Positions 9,292 through 18,139 of a DNA stretch of 64,000 nt are shown here, piece by piece (positions within the stretch are counted from its first letter, which is position 1; each line of letters starts with the position of its first letter). A program made the translations under genes and the position numbers. Where the stretch lies: assembly GCA_958295775.1 (NCBI GenBank), contig CATQHC010000009.1, forward strand, positions 248,001 through 312,000, read 5' to 3'. Under the pieces are notes generated by a model. It searched no databases, was not told the origin of the DNA, and saw only the letters and a list, made by a program, of their open reading frames with translations. The DNA is from Chloroflexota bacterium (GTDB lineage Bacteria > Chloroflexota > UBA11872 > VXOZ01).

Positions 9292-11481
9292 CTAGTCCGT
9301 GCGCGTGTGCTCCAGCCACTTATCTAAGAACGGGAATGATTCCTTCCCGTAGATCTCGTGCTTGCCTTCGAACACGCCAAACACGCAGCGTTCGTCCAGC
9401 CCGAGTTTGGCGTAGTGGGCGTGTAGACGCGCAAATTCCAGCTCCGCCTCCCTGTAGTAGACCGCGCGATCCTGCGTGCCCTGCTCGATGAAAAGCGGAC
9501 GGGGGCAGATGAGCGAACCGAGGTCGGCATCGGAGAACTCGAGCAGTTGCCCTAGATAGTATTGATGCTGCTCATCTGTTGCAACATACGCGCGGTAGTG
9601 CTCTGATTCTGTGATGAGCTTGCGGGTGCGTTCGTTGAAATAGGCGGAAACCACCGCTGCTTTGATGCGCGGCTCCAGCGGCGTGAGCCAAAGCGTCATA
9701 GTGCCGCCCTGTGAAAGGCCGTAGAAGCCGATGCGCTCCGGGTCGACCTCCGGCAACGTCTGCAAATAGTCGATCACCTTCATTTCTCGCCAAATCTCTA
9801 AGCCCATCAATCGTCTGCCAACAACGATAGCCTTGTTATGTAAACGCACGCGCCGCGGCGTACCATTGATGCAGTGCGGCGCAAAGACAACGTAGCCCCG
9901 CTCCGCCAAGCGCCGGCCGTAGCTGTGATAGGCATCATCCTGTTCCAGCAGACCGGCCACCGACTGCACGGCTCCGCCAAGACCGTGCTGTGTCACCACG
10001 GCCGCCCGGGGCTCTGCAATCCCTTTAGGCACCAATAGATACCCAAAGAGCCGCACGCCCGTAAGCATGCCGAGCGTAACGGCATAAACCGTATGGTCCG
10101 GGCGCTCTGCCACGACGCGACGTTCCGGATTGAGCGGCGCCTGCTCGTGCGCCGGCGGCAGCCCGCCCATCATTGCCAGCCACGCTTCGCGATTGGGTGC
10201 GACGGAACGCGTGTATGCGTCCTCGCTGGCATAGTCACGCTGCCAGCGCTCGGCCCGCTCTTGGTATGCCTGGTCCGCCAGGCTGTCCAAGAAACGATCG
10301 TGCTGGCCGTTTGTGTCGGCGCGCATTGATGCAATGGCATCTTGGTTCACGAACACCGGTGGCGGTGGCGTGGCAACCTCTTCAATGGAGGCGGTATTTT
10401 GATTTGGCGGACGGCCATCGTTCAGCCAGCGATCCAGGAATGCAAACGACTCTACACCGTGGATTTCGTGGACACCTTCAAATTCCCCCCACTCACAGCG
10501 CTCGCCAATTCCTAAGCGCTCATAGATGTCTTTCAGTGGGAAGAATTCCTCGCGTGCACTCTCGATATAGTACGAACTGTCGCCCTGCCCATGCTCGATC
10601 ATTACCGGGCGCGGGCAAATCAACGAACCAAGATCGTAGTCAGAAAACTCTGTGAGAAAGTCCGGTTCGAAGTAGGACTGCTCCTGGGTATTGATGAAGG
10701 GTCGATAATTGGGAGATGCCTGGAGCTGCTTCTTGGTGCGCTCGTTATAGAAGGCTGAGACAATGGTAGCGCGGATGCGGGGTTCAAGCGGCGGAAACCA
10801 GAGCGCCATCTTGCCGCCTTGCGAAAGGCCGTAGAAGCCGATGCGCTCTTTGTCCACCTCGGGCAGGGATTCCAGCAAATCGACCGCCCGCATCTCTCGC
10901 CATATCTCCAGACCCATCAAGGTCCGTCCGACCAGGAGCGCCTTATTGTGCAAGCGGTTGCGCCAGTCAACGAAGTTGATGCAATGCGGGGCGAGCACGA
11001 CGTAACCGCGCTCCGCCAACTGCTGCCCGTAACGATGATACACGTCTGGGTCTTCCACCAGTCCCGCGATCGTGTGGGGCGTGCCCCCCATGCCGTGCTG
11101 GCAAATAACGGCCGGTCTTGCGGCCGCAATGCGCTTGGGCACCAACAAGTGGGCAAATGAGCGGACTCCCGGCAGCGTCCCAAAGGTTACTGCATAGACC
11201 GTATGGTCGGCGCGTTCCGCAACCACGTGCATCTCCGGGTCAAGCGGCACACACTCTTCGGTCGTGGGCCAAATTCCCAGCATTTTGCGCCAATGCTCGC
11301 GGTTCGGCGCGACTGACTCAGAGTAGGCGCGTATGCTTGCATAGTCGCGGCGCCACTTGGCGCGGCGCCAGTCATAGGCCTGAATTGCGAGAGAATCGAG
11401 ATACCGTTCCAGTTGCGCCGCTTGGTCCCAGCGCACGTACTCAACCGCATTGGGCGATGCGAATTCTCTTTCCTGCGACAC
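9292..11481 (-). CDS. Tandem two-domain alpha/beta hydrolase (dienelactone hydrolase / acetyl xylan esterase-like)
   Basis: 729 residues made of two homologous alpha/beta-hydrolase halves. The nucleophile elbow IGFYGLSQGG occurs in both, with Ser near residues 221 and 591, an exact 370-residue period. Other blocks also repeat at that spacing: MGLEIWREM, and HEI(H/Y)G before ESF.FLD.WL, which holds the likely catalytic His. A short Pro-rich linker (near PPPPVFV) joins the halves. No signal peptide is seen. The GTG at 11481 has AGGAAGGAG seven bases upstream and is preferred to the in-frame ATGs at 11559 and 11622. It probably cleaves esters; substrate unknown. It converges on the isomerase gene. 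Confidence 0.85.
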   Translation of the reverse strand: MSQEREFASPNAVEYVRWDQAAQLERYLDSLAIQAYDWRRAKWRRDYASIRAYSESVAPNREHWRKMLGIWPTTEECVPLDPEMHVVAERADHTVYAVTFGTLPGVRSFAHLLVPKRIAAARPAVICQHGMGGTPHTIAGLVEDPDVYHRYGQQLAERGYVVLAPHCINFVDWRNRLHNKALLVGRTLMGLEIWREMRAVDLLESLPEVDKERIGFYGLSQGGKMALWFPPLEPRIRATIVSAFYNERTKKQLQASPNYRPFINTQEQSYFEPDFLTEFSDYDLGSLICPRPVMIEHGQGDSSYYIESAREEFFPLKDIYERLGIGERCEWGEFEGVHEIHGVESFAFLDRWLNDGRPPNQNTASIEEVATPPPPVFVNQDAIASMRADTNGQHDRFLDSLADQAYQERAERWQRDYASEDAYTRSVAPNREAWLAMMGGLPPAHEQAPLNPERRVVAERPDHTVYAVTLGMLTGVRLFGYLLVPKGIAEPRAAVVTQHGLGGAVQSVAGLLEQDDAYHSYGRRLAERGYVVFAPHCINGTPRRVRLHNKAIVVGRRLMGLEIWREMKVIDYLQTLPEVDPERIGFYGLSQGGTMTLWLTPLEPRIKAAVVSAYFNERTRKLITESEHYRAYVATDEQHQYYLGQLLEFSDADLGSLICPRPLFIEQGTQDRAVYYREAELEFARLHAHYAKLGLDERCVFGVFEGKHEIYGKESFPFLDKWLEHTRTD

Positions 11482-11935
11482 CGACCGGCTCCTTCCTGCA
11501 AAAGGCGCTAAACGATACTCAACGAGGGTGGTGGGTGCACAACTTGCATTCTCACCCATCCTTGGGCGCCGCCACTGGCAGTGGCTCAACCACGTGGGTT
11601 CTTGCGACTGCGCATTTAACAACAGAACAGGGACTGCACAGATTCATTTTGAGCCACATTAGAGAAGCACACACCGGCCCTCCCAATGGGTCTGTGTCCA
11701 ATACAATTGGGCACAACAACAGAGGGACTACATTCAATTGCTTGTAAAGTAGCAAACGCTTGAATTCTATCAATTCGAGCGCGGGAAGGCCTTTTCGGCT
11801 GCGGCGCGAACACCCGAAGTGTGATTCTTGCCGGCAAACGGACCAGAAATGGATCTGTCTCTTGTCAGCCGAATCTTGCGCGCATTCAGGAGGAAGACTG
11901 TCGTTCTCTCCAGATGAACAAGCCGGGCCAGAGCG
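11482..11935. other. Non-coding gap, nothing recognised
   Basis: About 450 bases between two minus-strand genes. The short open frames here have no ribosome sites or family resemblance. No repeat family member or RNA motif was recognised. Confidence 0.5.
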
Positions 11936-12364
11936 CTACTTTTCGGGGTCGGCATTGCGCAGGAAGCGCTCGATTGCTTGAGCGGCAAGTTGGTTTGCGG
12001 TCACCCCGCGGCGTTTCGCTTCCTGCTCCAGGCGCTGCATGAGCCAGGCATCGTCCAGAGTCACACTCAGCGGCCGCTCCTGGCTGGAAGTGGCTTGGGG
12101 GGCCGCGGGCTGGTCCTGGACTACGATCACCTGATCGGTGGACTCAACCACGTGACCGCGGCGACTCTGCGTGAGCGAGCGCCACTTGGCTTCGTCGAGC
12201 GGCCGCCCCCACTTCTGCTCGACTTGGGAACGCGTAATCTCCAGCCGTTTGCCCTCGATCGTAAGCCATGGGCCGTTTTGATGCATCACGCCCCCGGTCA
12301 CGTCTGCAAGCACGGCGGCGAGTTCGAGGTTCGGCGCACTCAATTGAATTGTGATACTCGCCAT
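11936..12364 (-). CDS. Hypothetical protein with ribbon-helix-helix-like C-terminus
   Basis: 142 residues. I do not recognise the first two thirds (from MASITIQLSAPNLELA through a Gln/Ala/Pro-rich stretch near residue 95). The C-terminal 40 residues read RPLSVTLDDAWL then two helices (LMQRLEQEAKRRGV, ANQLAAQAIERFLRN), the pattern of CopG/Arc-type ribbon-helix-helix DNA-binding domains. The start has GAGGAG 8 bases upstream. It stands alone with no toxin gene beside it. It may be a small regulator; this is inference from the C-terminal pattern only. Confidence 0.55.
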   Translation of the reverse strand: MASITIQLSAPNLELAAVLADVTGGVMHQNGPWLTIEGKRLEITRSQVEQKWGRPLDEAKWRSLTQSRRGHVVESTDQVIVVQDQPAAPQATSSQERPLSVTLDDAWLMQRLEQEAKRRGVTANQLAAQAIERFLRNADPEK

Positions 12365-12720
12365 AGCCGACACTCCTCGCATGAGGCGATACGTCAGTAC
12401 CTTTACCCATTAGACCATACGCCCATAGGAGGTACAAGTCAGCCGTCTAGGCATCCTCGGCTTAAATCAATCATAATCACGGCACCTCAGCGCCTTGACC
12501 TTGCGCCGCCGTGTCGGTTACGCTCAGTGCCGTAATGCGGTGGATGCCGCTACTCTTCCGCAATCGGACGGTCGATCTCTGCATTGTTCTTACCGGGAAT
12601 TCAGAAGGTTTGTCTATTCGGGCAGAATCGTCAAGACTGTGAACGCGTTCCTACGAAACTGCGAGGCAGAATGCGCGGCTCAGCGACGTTTTCCTGCTGC
12701 AACCAGAATTATTGTCTGTT
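12365..12720. other. Divergent intergenic region, nothing recognised
   Basis: About 350 bases between the RHH-like gene and the plus-strand oxidoreductase. Must hold their promoters, but no consensus hexamer pair with good spacing stands out. Confidence 0.4.
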
Positions 12721-13878
12721 ATGTCAAATGGAAAGGACGCGCCTGTGCAAGACATCAACGTTGCCCTGGTAGGCCATCGCTTCATGGGGAAAGCGCACAC
12801 CCATGCCTATCGCGACGTAAACCTCTTCTTTCCGTCGGTGCCGTACCGGCCTCGCCTCAAGGTGATCGCAGGGCGTGACGCGGCAGCGGTTGCGGAAGCA
12901 GCCACGCTACTTGGGTGGGAAGAGTCGTCCACGAACTGGCAAGAGGCCGTAACACGCGACGACATAGACCTCGTGGACGTGTCCACGCCAAACCACCTGC
13001 ACGCCGACGTCGCCATTGCCGCCGCGGAGGCGGGCAAGCAGGTGATCTGCGAGAAGCCGCTGGCCGTTACCGTCCCGGAGGCGCGTTCCATGGTAGAAGC
13101 CGTGCAAAAGGCAGGCGTGCGCAACACAGTCTGCTTTCACTTCCGGCGCTATCCGGCGGTGCGCCTCGCGAAGAAGCTGATCGAGGACGGTGAACTTGGC
13201 GAAATTTACCACTTTCGCGGCTGGTTCTTAGCGGAGCGTTTCGCCGACCCTGCCACGCCGCTTGGCTGGCGCATGCAGCAGGAATACGCCGGCTTTGGCG
13301 TTTTTGGAGACTTAGGCTCCCACGTTCTCGACATGGCGCGCCACTTGCTCGGCGACGTTAACAGCGTCTGCGGCAACTTTGCTACGTACATCAAGGAGCG
13401 TCCTACGCCCGAGGGCGGCAGCGGGGCCGTTACCGTGGATGATTGCGCGCAAGTCCTGCTGCAGTTCGCCAACGGCGCGCAGGGCATTCTCGAAGTCACC
13501 AAGCTGGCGCGAGGAAATAAGAGCAACTTCGGCTTTGAAGTCAACGGCAGCAAGGGCTCGGTGCGCTTCCATTTCGAACGCTTGAACGAATTGGAGTACT
13601 ACGCCGGCGACGACGCCGGACCGGTGACGGGATTCCGCACCATCCACGCCTCAGACGCAGTGCAGCACGAGTACATGCACGGCTACTGGCCGTCCGCCGG
13701 TCATAGCATCGGGTACAGTGAAGCGTTTGTCCACATCGTAAAGGACTTCCTGGAAGCGCTCGACAGCGGTGAGCCCATGAGCCCCGACTTTGTTGACGGC
13801 CTGCGGGTGCAAGAAGTCATGGAAGCGGTTGGTACGTCGGTGCGTGACCGGGGCTGGGTTGACGTACCGCCGGCGTGA
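12721..13878 (+). CDS. Gfo/Idh/MocA-family oxidoreductase
   Basis: 385 residues from the ATG, or 377 from a GTG at 12745 that has AAAGGA at good spacing and may be the true start. Rossmann fold begins INVALVGHRFMGKAHTHAY, and the canonical C-E-K-P motif is intact (ICEKPLAVT). The C-terminal substrate-binding domain carries GDLGSHVLDMARHLLG with the His usual for the family. Predicted NAD(P)-dependent sugar or cyclitol dehydrogenase in the cytoplasm. It is followed by a creatininase-family gene and a PLP enzyme, so it may belong to an amino-sugar or sugar-acid pathway. Of the three such proteins in this window it is the only one with the standard E-K-P. Confidence 0.88.
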   Translation: MSNGKDAPVQDINVALVGHRFMGKAHTHAYRDVNLFFPSVPYRPRLKVIAGRDAAAVAEAATLLGWEESSTNWQEAVTRDDIDLVDVSTPNHLHADVAIAAAEAGKQVICEKPLAVTVPEARSMVEAVQKAGVRNTVCFHFRRYPAVRLAKKLIEDGELGEIYHFRGWFLAERFADPATPLGWRMQQEYAGFGVFGDLGSHVLDMARHLLGDVNSVCGNFATYIKERPTPEGGSGAVTVDDCAQVLLQFANGAQGILEVTKLARGNKSNFGFEVNGSKGSVRFHFERLNELEYYAGDDAGPVTGFRTIHASDAVQHEYMHGYWPSAGHSIGYSEAFVHIVKDFLEALDSGEPMSPDFVDGLRVQEVMEAVGTSVRDRGWVDVPPA

Positions 13879-13934
13879 GGACGCGTCGGTGCGCGACGCC
13901 GGTGAATGGACGCGCGCCGCGTGTGCAACCGCGT

Positions 13935-13962
13935 GTAGGGGCACGACATGTCGTGCCCCTAC
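13935..13962. repeat. Perfect 28-base palindrome (family D)
   Basis: GTAGGGGCACGACA followed directly by TGTCGTGCCCCTAC, an uninterrupted 14+14 palindrome between two plus-strand genes. It resembles dispersed palindromic elements more than a terminator, since no T-tract follows. Confidence 0.75.
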
Positions 13963-14027
13963 GTTATGGCGCAGCATGGTACCCTGATAGCGTCCGATCT
14001 GTCCCCAACAGCTGGAAAGGCAACGCA

Positions 14028-14876
14028 ATGTATAGCAAGTCCTACGACGGCACGAACAAGAAAGTCTTCTGGCAGGAAATGTGGCGGCATGAGCTGTATG
14101 AGGCGCGGAAACACGACCCGGTCGTTATCATCCCCGTTGGGTCAATCGAGCAGCACGGCCCGCACAGCCCAACCGACATCGACATCAGCATCCCGTACCA
14201 TCTTGCCGCGGAAGCAGCGACCCGCACGGAAGACTACCCAATAATCGTGGCGCCGCCGGTTTGGACGGGCTTCACCCACTTCAACATGGGGCATATCGGC
14301 ACAATTACGGTTACGCTCGAAACCTACATTGCCGTGCTTTCGGATGTCTGCCGCAGCATCAAAGCGAATGGCTTCGAGCGGATGATCCTGCTCAACGGCC
14401 ACGGTGGCAACGTGGCTCCCACCCAAGCGATCTCCGTAAAACTCGCCCAAGAAGACATCTGGGCGCTGCACATCTCCTACTTCCACATGGTGGACGATGA
14501 ATTGAAAGAATGGGGCGATAGCGACGATTCAATCGGCCACGGCGGTGAGTGGGAGACCTCCCTGCAACTCCACCTGCGGGGACATCTCATAGACCTGGAC
14601 AAGCGCACGCCCAACGGGCTTGCGCCGTGGTTCCGCGACCCGGTGGTAGGCAAGTTCGCTAAGTGGCCGGAACGCCGCCGCGAAGCCGATGAGGGCGTGA
14701 TGGGCGATCCGTTTGTGGCCAGTGCGGAAAAAGGCGAGCGCATCTTCAACCTCGCGGTTGAACGCCTCATCCTGGCCTGCAACGAACTGCACAACTACCC
14801 GGTGCGCGGCTACTTCGACCGCGGCAGCGACGCAACCCTCGGCCCGCTCTCCCCGGACGCCACGCCGCCAAGGTAA
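14028..14876 (+). CDS. Creatininase-family amidohydrolase
   Basis: 282 residues. Metal-binding blocks of the creatininase/MftE group are clear: IPVGSIEQHGPHSP with Glu and His, PTDIDI with Asp, the NGHGGN loop, and the late GHGGEWETS Glu. The family includes creatinine amidohydrolase and enzymes cutting other cyclic amides or peptide tails; many uncultured bacteria carry it beside sugar or amine catabolism genes. The ATG at 14028 has AAAGG upstream. The frame is open back to 13875, but that stretch contains the family D palindrome and is rejected. Followed by a PLP enzyme about 190 bases on. Confidence 0.85.
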   Translation: MYSKSYDGTNKKVFWQEMWRHELYEARKHDPVVIIPVGSIEQHGPHSPTDIDISIPYHLAAEAATRTEDYPIIVAPPVWTGFTHFNMGHIGTITVTLETYIAVLSDVCRSIKANGFERMILLNGHGGNVAPTQAISVKLAQEDIWALHISYFHMVDDELKEWGDSDDSIGHGGEWETSLQLHLRGHLIDLDKRTPNGLAPWFRDPVVGKFAKWPERRREADEGVMGDPFVASAEKGERIFNLAVERLILACNELHNYPVRGYFDRGSDATLGPLSPDATPPR

Positions 14877-14985
14877 TCAGAATTCGAAAGTAAAAGAACA
14901 TTGGTCAAGCACAACGCAAGAAGGGATTAGAGGAAGACTTCCTCCAGGAATTATCGTCGCATCTAGAATCCGATCCTTCCGCTTT

Positions 14986-15012
14986 CCGTTCGCCCTGAGC
15001 CTGCCGCAGGGC
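14986..15012. repeat. Family B repeat, degenerate copy
   Basis: CCGTTCGCCCTGAGCCTG followed by CCGCAGGGC where other copies have TCGAAGGGC. It ends a few bases before an ATG at 15017 that is in frame with the next gene but is probably not its start. Confidence 0.75.
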
Positions 15013-15070
15013 AGACATGGTGAAACTACATTCAAACCGCATAAACTCCAAGAGAAAGGAAGAGTATACA

Positions 15071-16267
15071 GTGGGTGACTTCTATCAGGAACTGGGTGTG
15101 AAGCGCGTAATCAATGCCGCCGGCACCCTCACGCGGCTTGGCGGCACGCCAATGGATGATGACGTGCTCGACGCCATGCGCGAAGCCGCGCAGTGGAGCG
15201 TGCGCATCGAGGAACTGCAACAGGCAGCAGGGGACTACCTCGCCTCGGTTACCGGGGCTGAAGCCGGCTACGTCACCGCGGGCGCGGCTGCGGGACTGCT
15301 CGTCGGCACCGCCGCCTGCCTCGCCGGACTTGACATTCACAAGATGCACCTCTTGCCCGACACCGAACACATACCCAACGAGGTCATCATCCAGCGCCTC
15401 CACCGCAACGCCTACGATCATGCCCTGCGCACTGCAGGGGCTAAGTTTATAGAGGTCGGCCACATCGGCCACCCGACCGGCGGCTACACCGAGCCCTGGC
15501 ACATCGAGACGGCCATCAACGAGCGCACAGTCGCCGTCCATTGGGTATGCATGCCCGTGGCGGACGCCGTGAGCTTGGAAGATACCGTTGCCGTTGCGCA
15601 CAAGCACAACGTGCCCGTCATCGTTGATGCAGCCGGCGGCTTGCCGCCCGCCGAAAACCTGCAAGGCTTAATTGCTACCGGAGCCGACCTCGTCTCCTTT
15701 TCCGGCGGCAAGGCAATTCAAGGCCCCCAGGCCTCCGGCATCTTGGTGGGTCGCCGCGACCTCATCCAATCGGTTGCGCTGCAGCATCAGGACATGGACG
15801 TAATGGTGGAAACGTGGACGCTGCGGGAACAACTGCTTGGCAGCGGCCGCCTGCTCGGCCCCCCGCTCCAAGGCATCGGCCGACCGATGAAAGTGGGTAA
15901 AGAGGAGATTGCCGGCCTGCTGGCGGCAGTGAAGAGTTACGTGGATCGCGACCACGCGGCTGCCCGAGCGGAGTGGCTCCGGCGTCTCGAAGCGATCGCC
16001 GCCGATCTTAGCAGTGTTGCCGGGGTTGCAACCGAAGTGGTTGGACGCGACGGCGCCTCTTATCCCACCCTACGCGTCTCGCTGGACGATTCCGTGCACG
16101 GCGTATCGGCCATTGACCTGGTAAACCGGTTATTCGACGACGATCCCGCGATTGCCGTCAGCCAGTACGGCTCTCAGGAAGGCAGCGTCTCGATCAACCC
16201 GCTCAACCTGGATGGCGAGAAACCGCAACTCGTCGCCGGTCGCATCCGCGCCATCGTCAAGACATAG
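15071..16267 (+). CDS. SelA/DgaE-like PLP-dependent enzyme
   Basis: 398 residues, fold type I PLP enzyme of the selenocysteine synthase-like group that also includes D-glucosaminate-6-phosphate ammonia-lyase (DgaE). The N-terminus VKRVINAAGTLTRLGG and the segment SFSGGKAIQGPQASG, with the likely PLP lysine, are typical. No selenocysteine machinery is visible, and the nearby KDPG aldolase and PfkB sugar kinase favour an amino-sugar-acid lyase making a 2-keto-3-deoxy product; this is inference. GTG at 15071 follows AAAGGAAGAG. An ATG at 15017 is rejected because it abuts the family B repeat and lacks a ribosome site. Confidence 0.8.
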   Translation: MGDFYQELGVKRVINAAGTLTRLGGTPMDDDVLDAMREAAQWSVRIEELQQAAGDYLASVTGAEAGYVTAGAAAGLLVGTAACLAGLDIHKMHLLPDTEHIPNEVIIQRLHRNAYDHALRTAGAKFIEVGHIGHPTGGYTEPWHIETAINERTVAVHWVCMPVADAVSLEDTVAVAHKHNVPVIVDAAGGLPPAENLQGLIATGADLVSFSGGKAIQGPQASGILVGRRDLIQSVALQHQDMDVMVETWTLREQLLGSGRLLGPPLQGIGRPMKVGKEEIAGLLAAVKSYVDRDHAAARAEWLRRLEAIAADLSSVAGVATEVVGRDGASYPTLRVSLDDSVHGVSAIDLVNRLFDDDPAIAVSQYGSQEGSVSINPLNLDGEKPQLVAGRIRAIVKT

Positions 16268-16344
16268 GGTTGCAAAGACCTGGAGACCCTTAAGCCGCAA
16301 AGAGTTTTCCATTTGAAACGCATACGGGAAGTCCGCTCATGGTG

Positions 16345-16365
16345 CGACAGGCTCACCACGAACGG
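16345..16365. repeat. Family B repeat, degenerate fragment
   Basis: CGACAGGCTCACCACGAACGG, the opposite orientation of the family B core, between the PLP enzyme and the Nudix-like gene. Confidence 0.6.
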
Positions 16366-16424
16366 TCTTTCGATTGACCGGATTGTAGCCAAGACGATGT
16401 GTGCTCTGCTGGGGCCAAGCGGCG

Positions 16425-17102
16425 ATGCGACTTCGTGACTTCGGCGCCCCAGATCAGGGCTCTTCCGGCTCTTCCGGCTTCGCCGGAATTATCGGCCTGC
16501 GCCGAAACAAGCTGCTTTTCACACTGCCCGGTCCAAACTTTGCGCAAGAGTCGGCGCATGGCGAAAAAGCGCTGCCGCTGTGGGGCATCGGCGGCATGTG
16601 CGCACCAGGCGAGTCGTGGCAGGCTGCCGCCCAGCGGCACGGTGAAGCCGACACCGGCTGTGAGGTAAGTCTCTTCTCCAGCCGGGAGACGTACTACCTC
16701 AACGTCAAGAGCGACATATTTGCGGTGGAGATTGACGACGTACCGGCGCCGGGTCTCCTCTACGCCGCCGCGTACCGACCGCCTGACAACGCATACGGCG
16801 ATCTGCAAACCGTCTACGGCGTGGAGTACTTCGCCCATGTGCGGGGTACGCCCCGGCCCGGAGCAGACGTTGCCGCGCTCATTGCCCTGCCCCAACCCCT
16901 ACTCGTGGCGGCGGCTCAGCAAGCCCTGACGCTGGACAACTTGCGGCAAGCCGGCGCAGAACTCTTTGCCAACCCGGATTGCGCCCCGCTAGACCCCGCC
17001 GCAATCGTCGCTCCCCTGGGCACGCCGCACTTCATGCTCCAGGTGCTCGACGCCGGCCACTGGTGGCAGGTGCTTTCCCTGGCCGACCTGCCGGTGCTCT
17101 AG
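16425..17102 (+). CDS. Degenerate Nudix-like protein
   Basis: 225 residues from the ATG; a GTG at 16401 in the same frame is an alternative. The stretch GMCAPGESWQAAAQRHGEA (continuing DTGC) matches the spacing of a Nudix box, G-x5-E-x7-R-E-x-x-E-E-x-G, but the catalytic glutamates are gone: R-E becomes R-H and the E-E pair becomes A-D. LLFTLPGP before it and WGIGG fit the fold. It may bind rather than hydrolyse a nucleotide-like ligand, or be decaying. The C-terminal 100 residues are unassigned. It runs toward a minus-strand sugar kinase, leaving a 27-base gap. Confidence 0.55.
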   Translation: MRLRDFGAPDQGSSGSSGFAGIIGLRRNKLLFTLPGPNFAQESAHGEKALPLWGIGGMCAPGESWQAAAQRHGEADTGCEVSLFSSRETYYLNVKSDIFAVEIDDVPAPGLLYAAAYRPPDNAYGDLQTVYGVEYFAHVRGTPRPGADVAALIALPQPLLVAAAQQALTLDNLRQAGAELFANPDCAPLDPAAIVAPLGTPHFMLQVLDAGHWWQVLSLADLPVL

Positions 17103-17129
17103 GCACAACGCCGCACTTTGGCGACGCAG

Positions 17130-18062
17130 TCAATTCCAGGCAGTCAGCGCGGCTTCCACCTCTTCCTTGCGCGGCAAGCTGGCAATTGCCCCTCTGCCGC
17201 GCACCTTGAGACCGGCCATGACCACGCCCAATCGCGCTGCTGCCAGCGGCGGCATGTTCTCTACCAGCCCGTGCAGGAATGCGCCGTCGAATGCATCACC
17301 GGCGCCGGTCGTGTCGACCACATGCGGAACAGCGAACGCAGGTACCGTCCGCGTTCCGTCTTGTGTGCTCAAGTAAACGCCGGCTTCGCCTAGCTTGACC
17401 GCTACCGCATACGCGCCAAAACCATGCAGGTACTTTGCCGTTTCCTCGGCAGACGCGCAGCCGAACAACCGCTCCGACTCCTCCGGCCCGCTCGGCAGGG
17501 CTATGTCTACAAACGGCAAGAGTTCCTCCGCCGCAGCCCGCGCCTCCGCCACCGACCACAGTGCCGACCGCAGATTTGGGTCGTACGCAACGCACACGTG
17601 TTTCTCATTCGCAATACGCGCCGCCGCCAGTGCGGTTGCCCGCGCCGACTCTGAGATGGCCTGGGCGATGCCGCTGATGTGCAGCACCCGTGCCTGTGCG
17701 ATATAGTCGGGGTCCAAGTCCTCCGGTGTCATGGTGCTTGGCGCGCTGCCGACCCGGTAATAGGTGAACTCACGCTCGCCCTGACCGTAGATGGAGATGA
17801 AATAGATGCCGTTGCGCCCGGCCACGCGTTTCACGTGGGACGTATCGATGCCCAAGCTCTGCCAGCCGTTCAGCAGAAAAGGCTGAAAGGGATCGTTGCC
17901 GACGCGGGATAGAAAGCCGCACGAACTTCCCAGGCGGGATGCCGCCGCCAGCAAATTCAGCGCGTCGCCGGCAAACGCTTTCTGCAGCTTCTGCGCCTCC
18001 GCCAGCGGCTCTTCGGCAAAGAACTCCACCATGCACTCGCCAAGCGAGAGAATGTCAGGCAT
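17130..18062 (-). CDS. PfkB-family sugar kinase, probably 2-keto-3-deoxygluconate kinase
   Basis: 310 residues of the ribokinase/PfkB fold. The N-terminal SLGECMVEFF and AGDALNLLAAASRLG match the first family block; the C-terminal DTTGAGDAFDGAF is the second signature, holding the catalytic Asp and anion hole. It transfers phosphate from ATP to a sugar in the cytoplasm. KDG as substrate is inferred from the KDPG aldolase gene immediately upstream on the same strand (77-base gap), which would take its product. ATG has AAAGG upstream. Fructose or another keto-sugar remains possible. Confidence 0.82.
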   Translation of the reverse strand: MPDILSLGECMVEFFAEEPLAEAQKLQKAFAGDALNLLAAASRLGSSCGFLSRVGNDPFQPFLLNGWQSLGIDTSHVKRVAGRNGIYFISIYGQGEREFTYYRVGSAPSTMTPEDLDPDYIAQARVLHISGIAQAISESARATALAAARIANEKHVCVAYDPNLRSALWSVAEARAAAEELLPFVDIALPSGPEESERLFGCASAEETAKYLHGFGAYAVAVKLGEAGVYLSTQDGTRTVPAFAVPHVVDTTGAGDAFDGAFLHGLVENMPPLAAARLGVVMAGLKVRGRGAIASLPRKEEVEAALTAWN

Positions 18063-18139
18063 TACCGACCTTTCCGCAATCTCAGTTCTCTAAGGGGTAG
18101 TATGGGCAGGCAAAAGGCAATTGCATGATGCGTGCCGCC

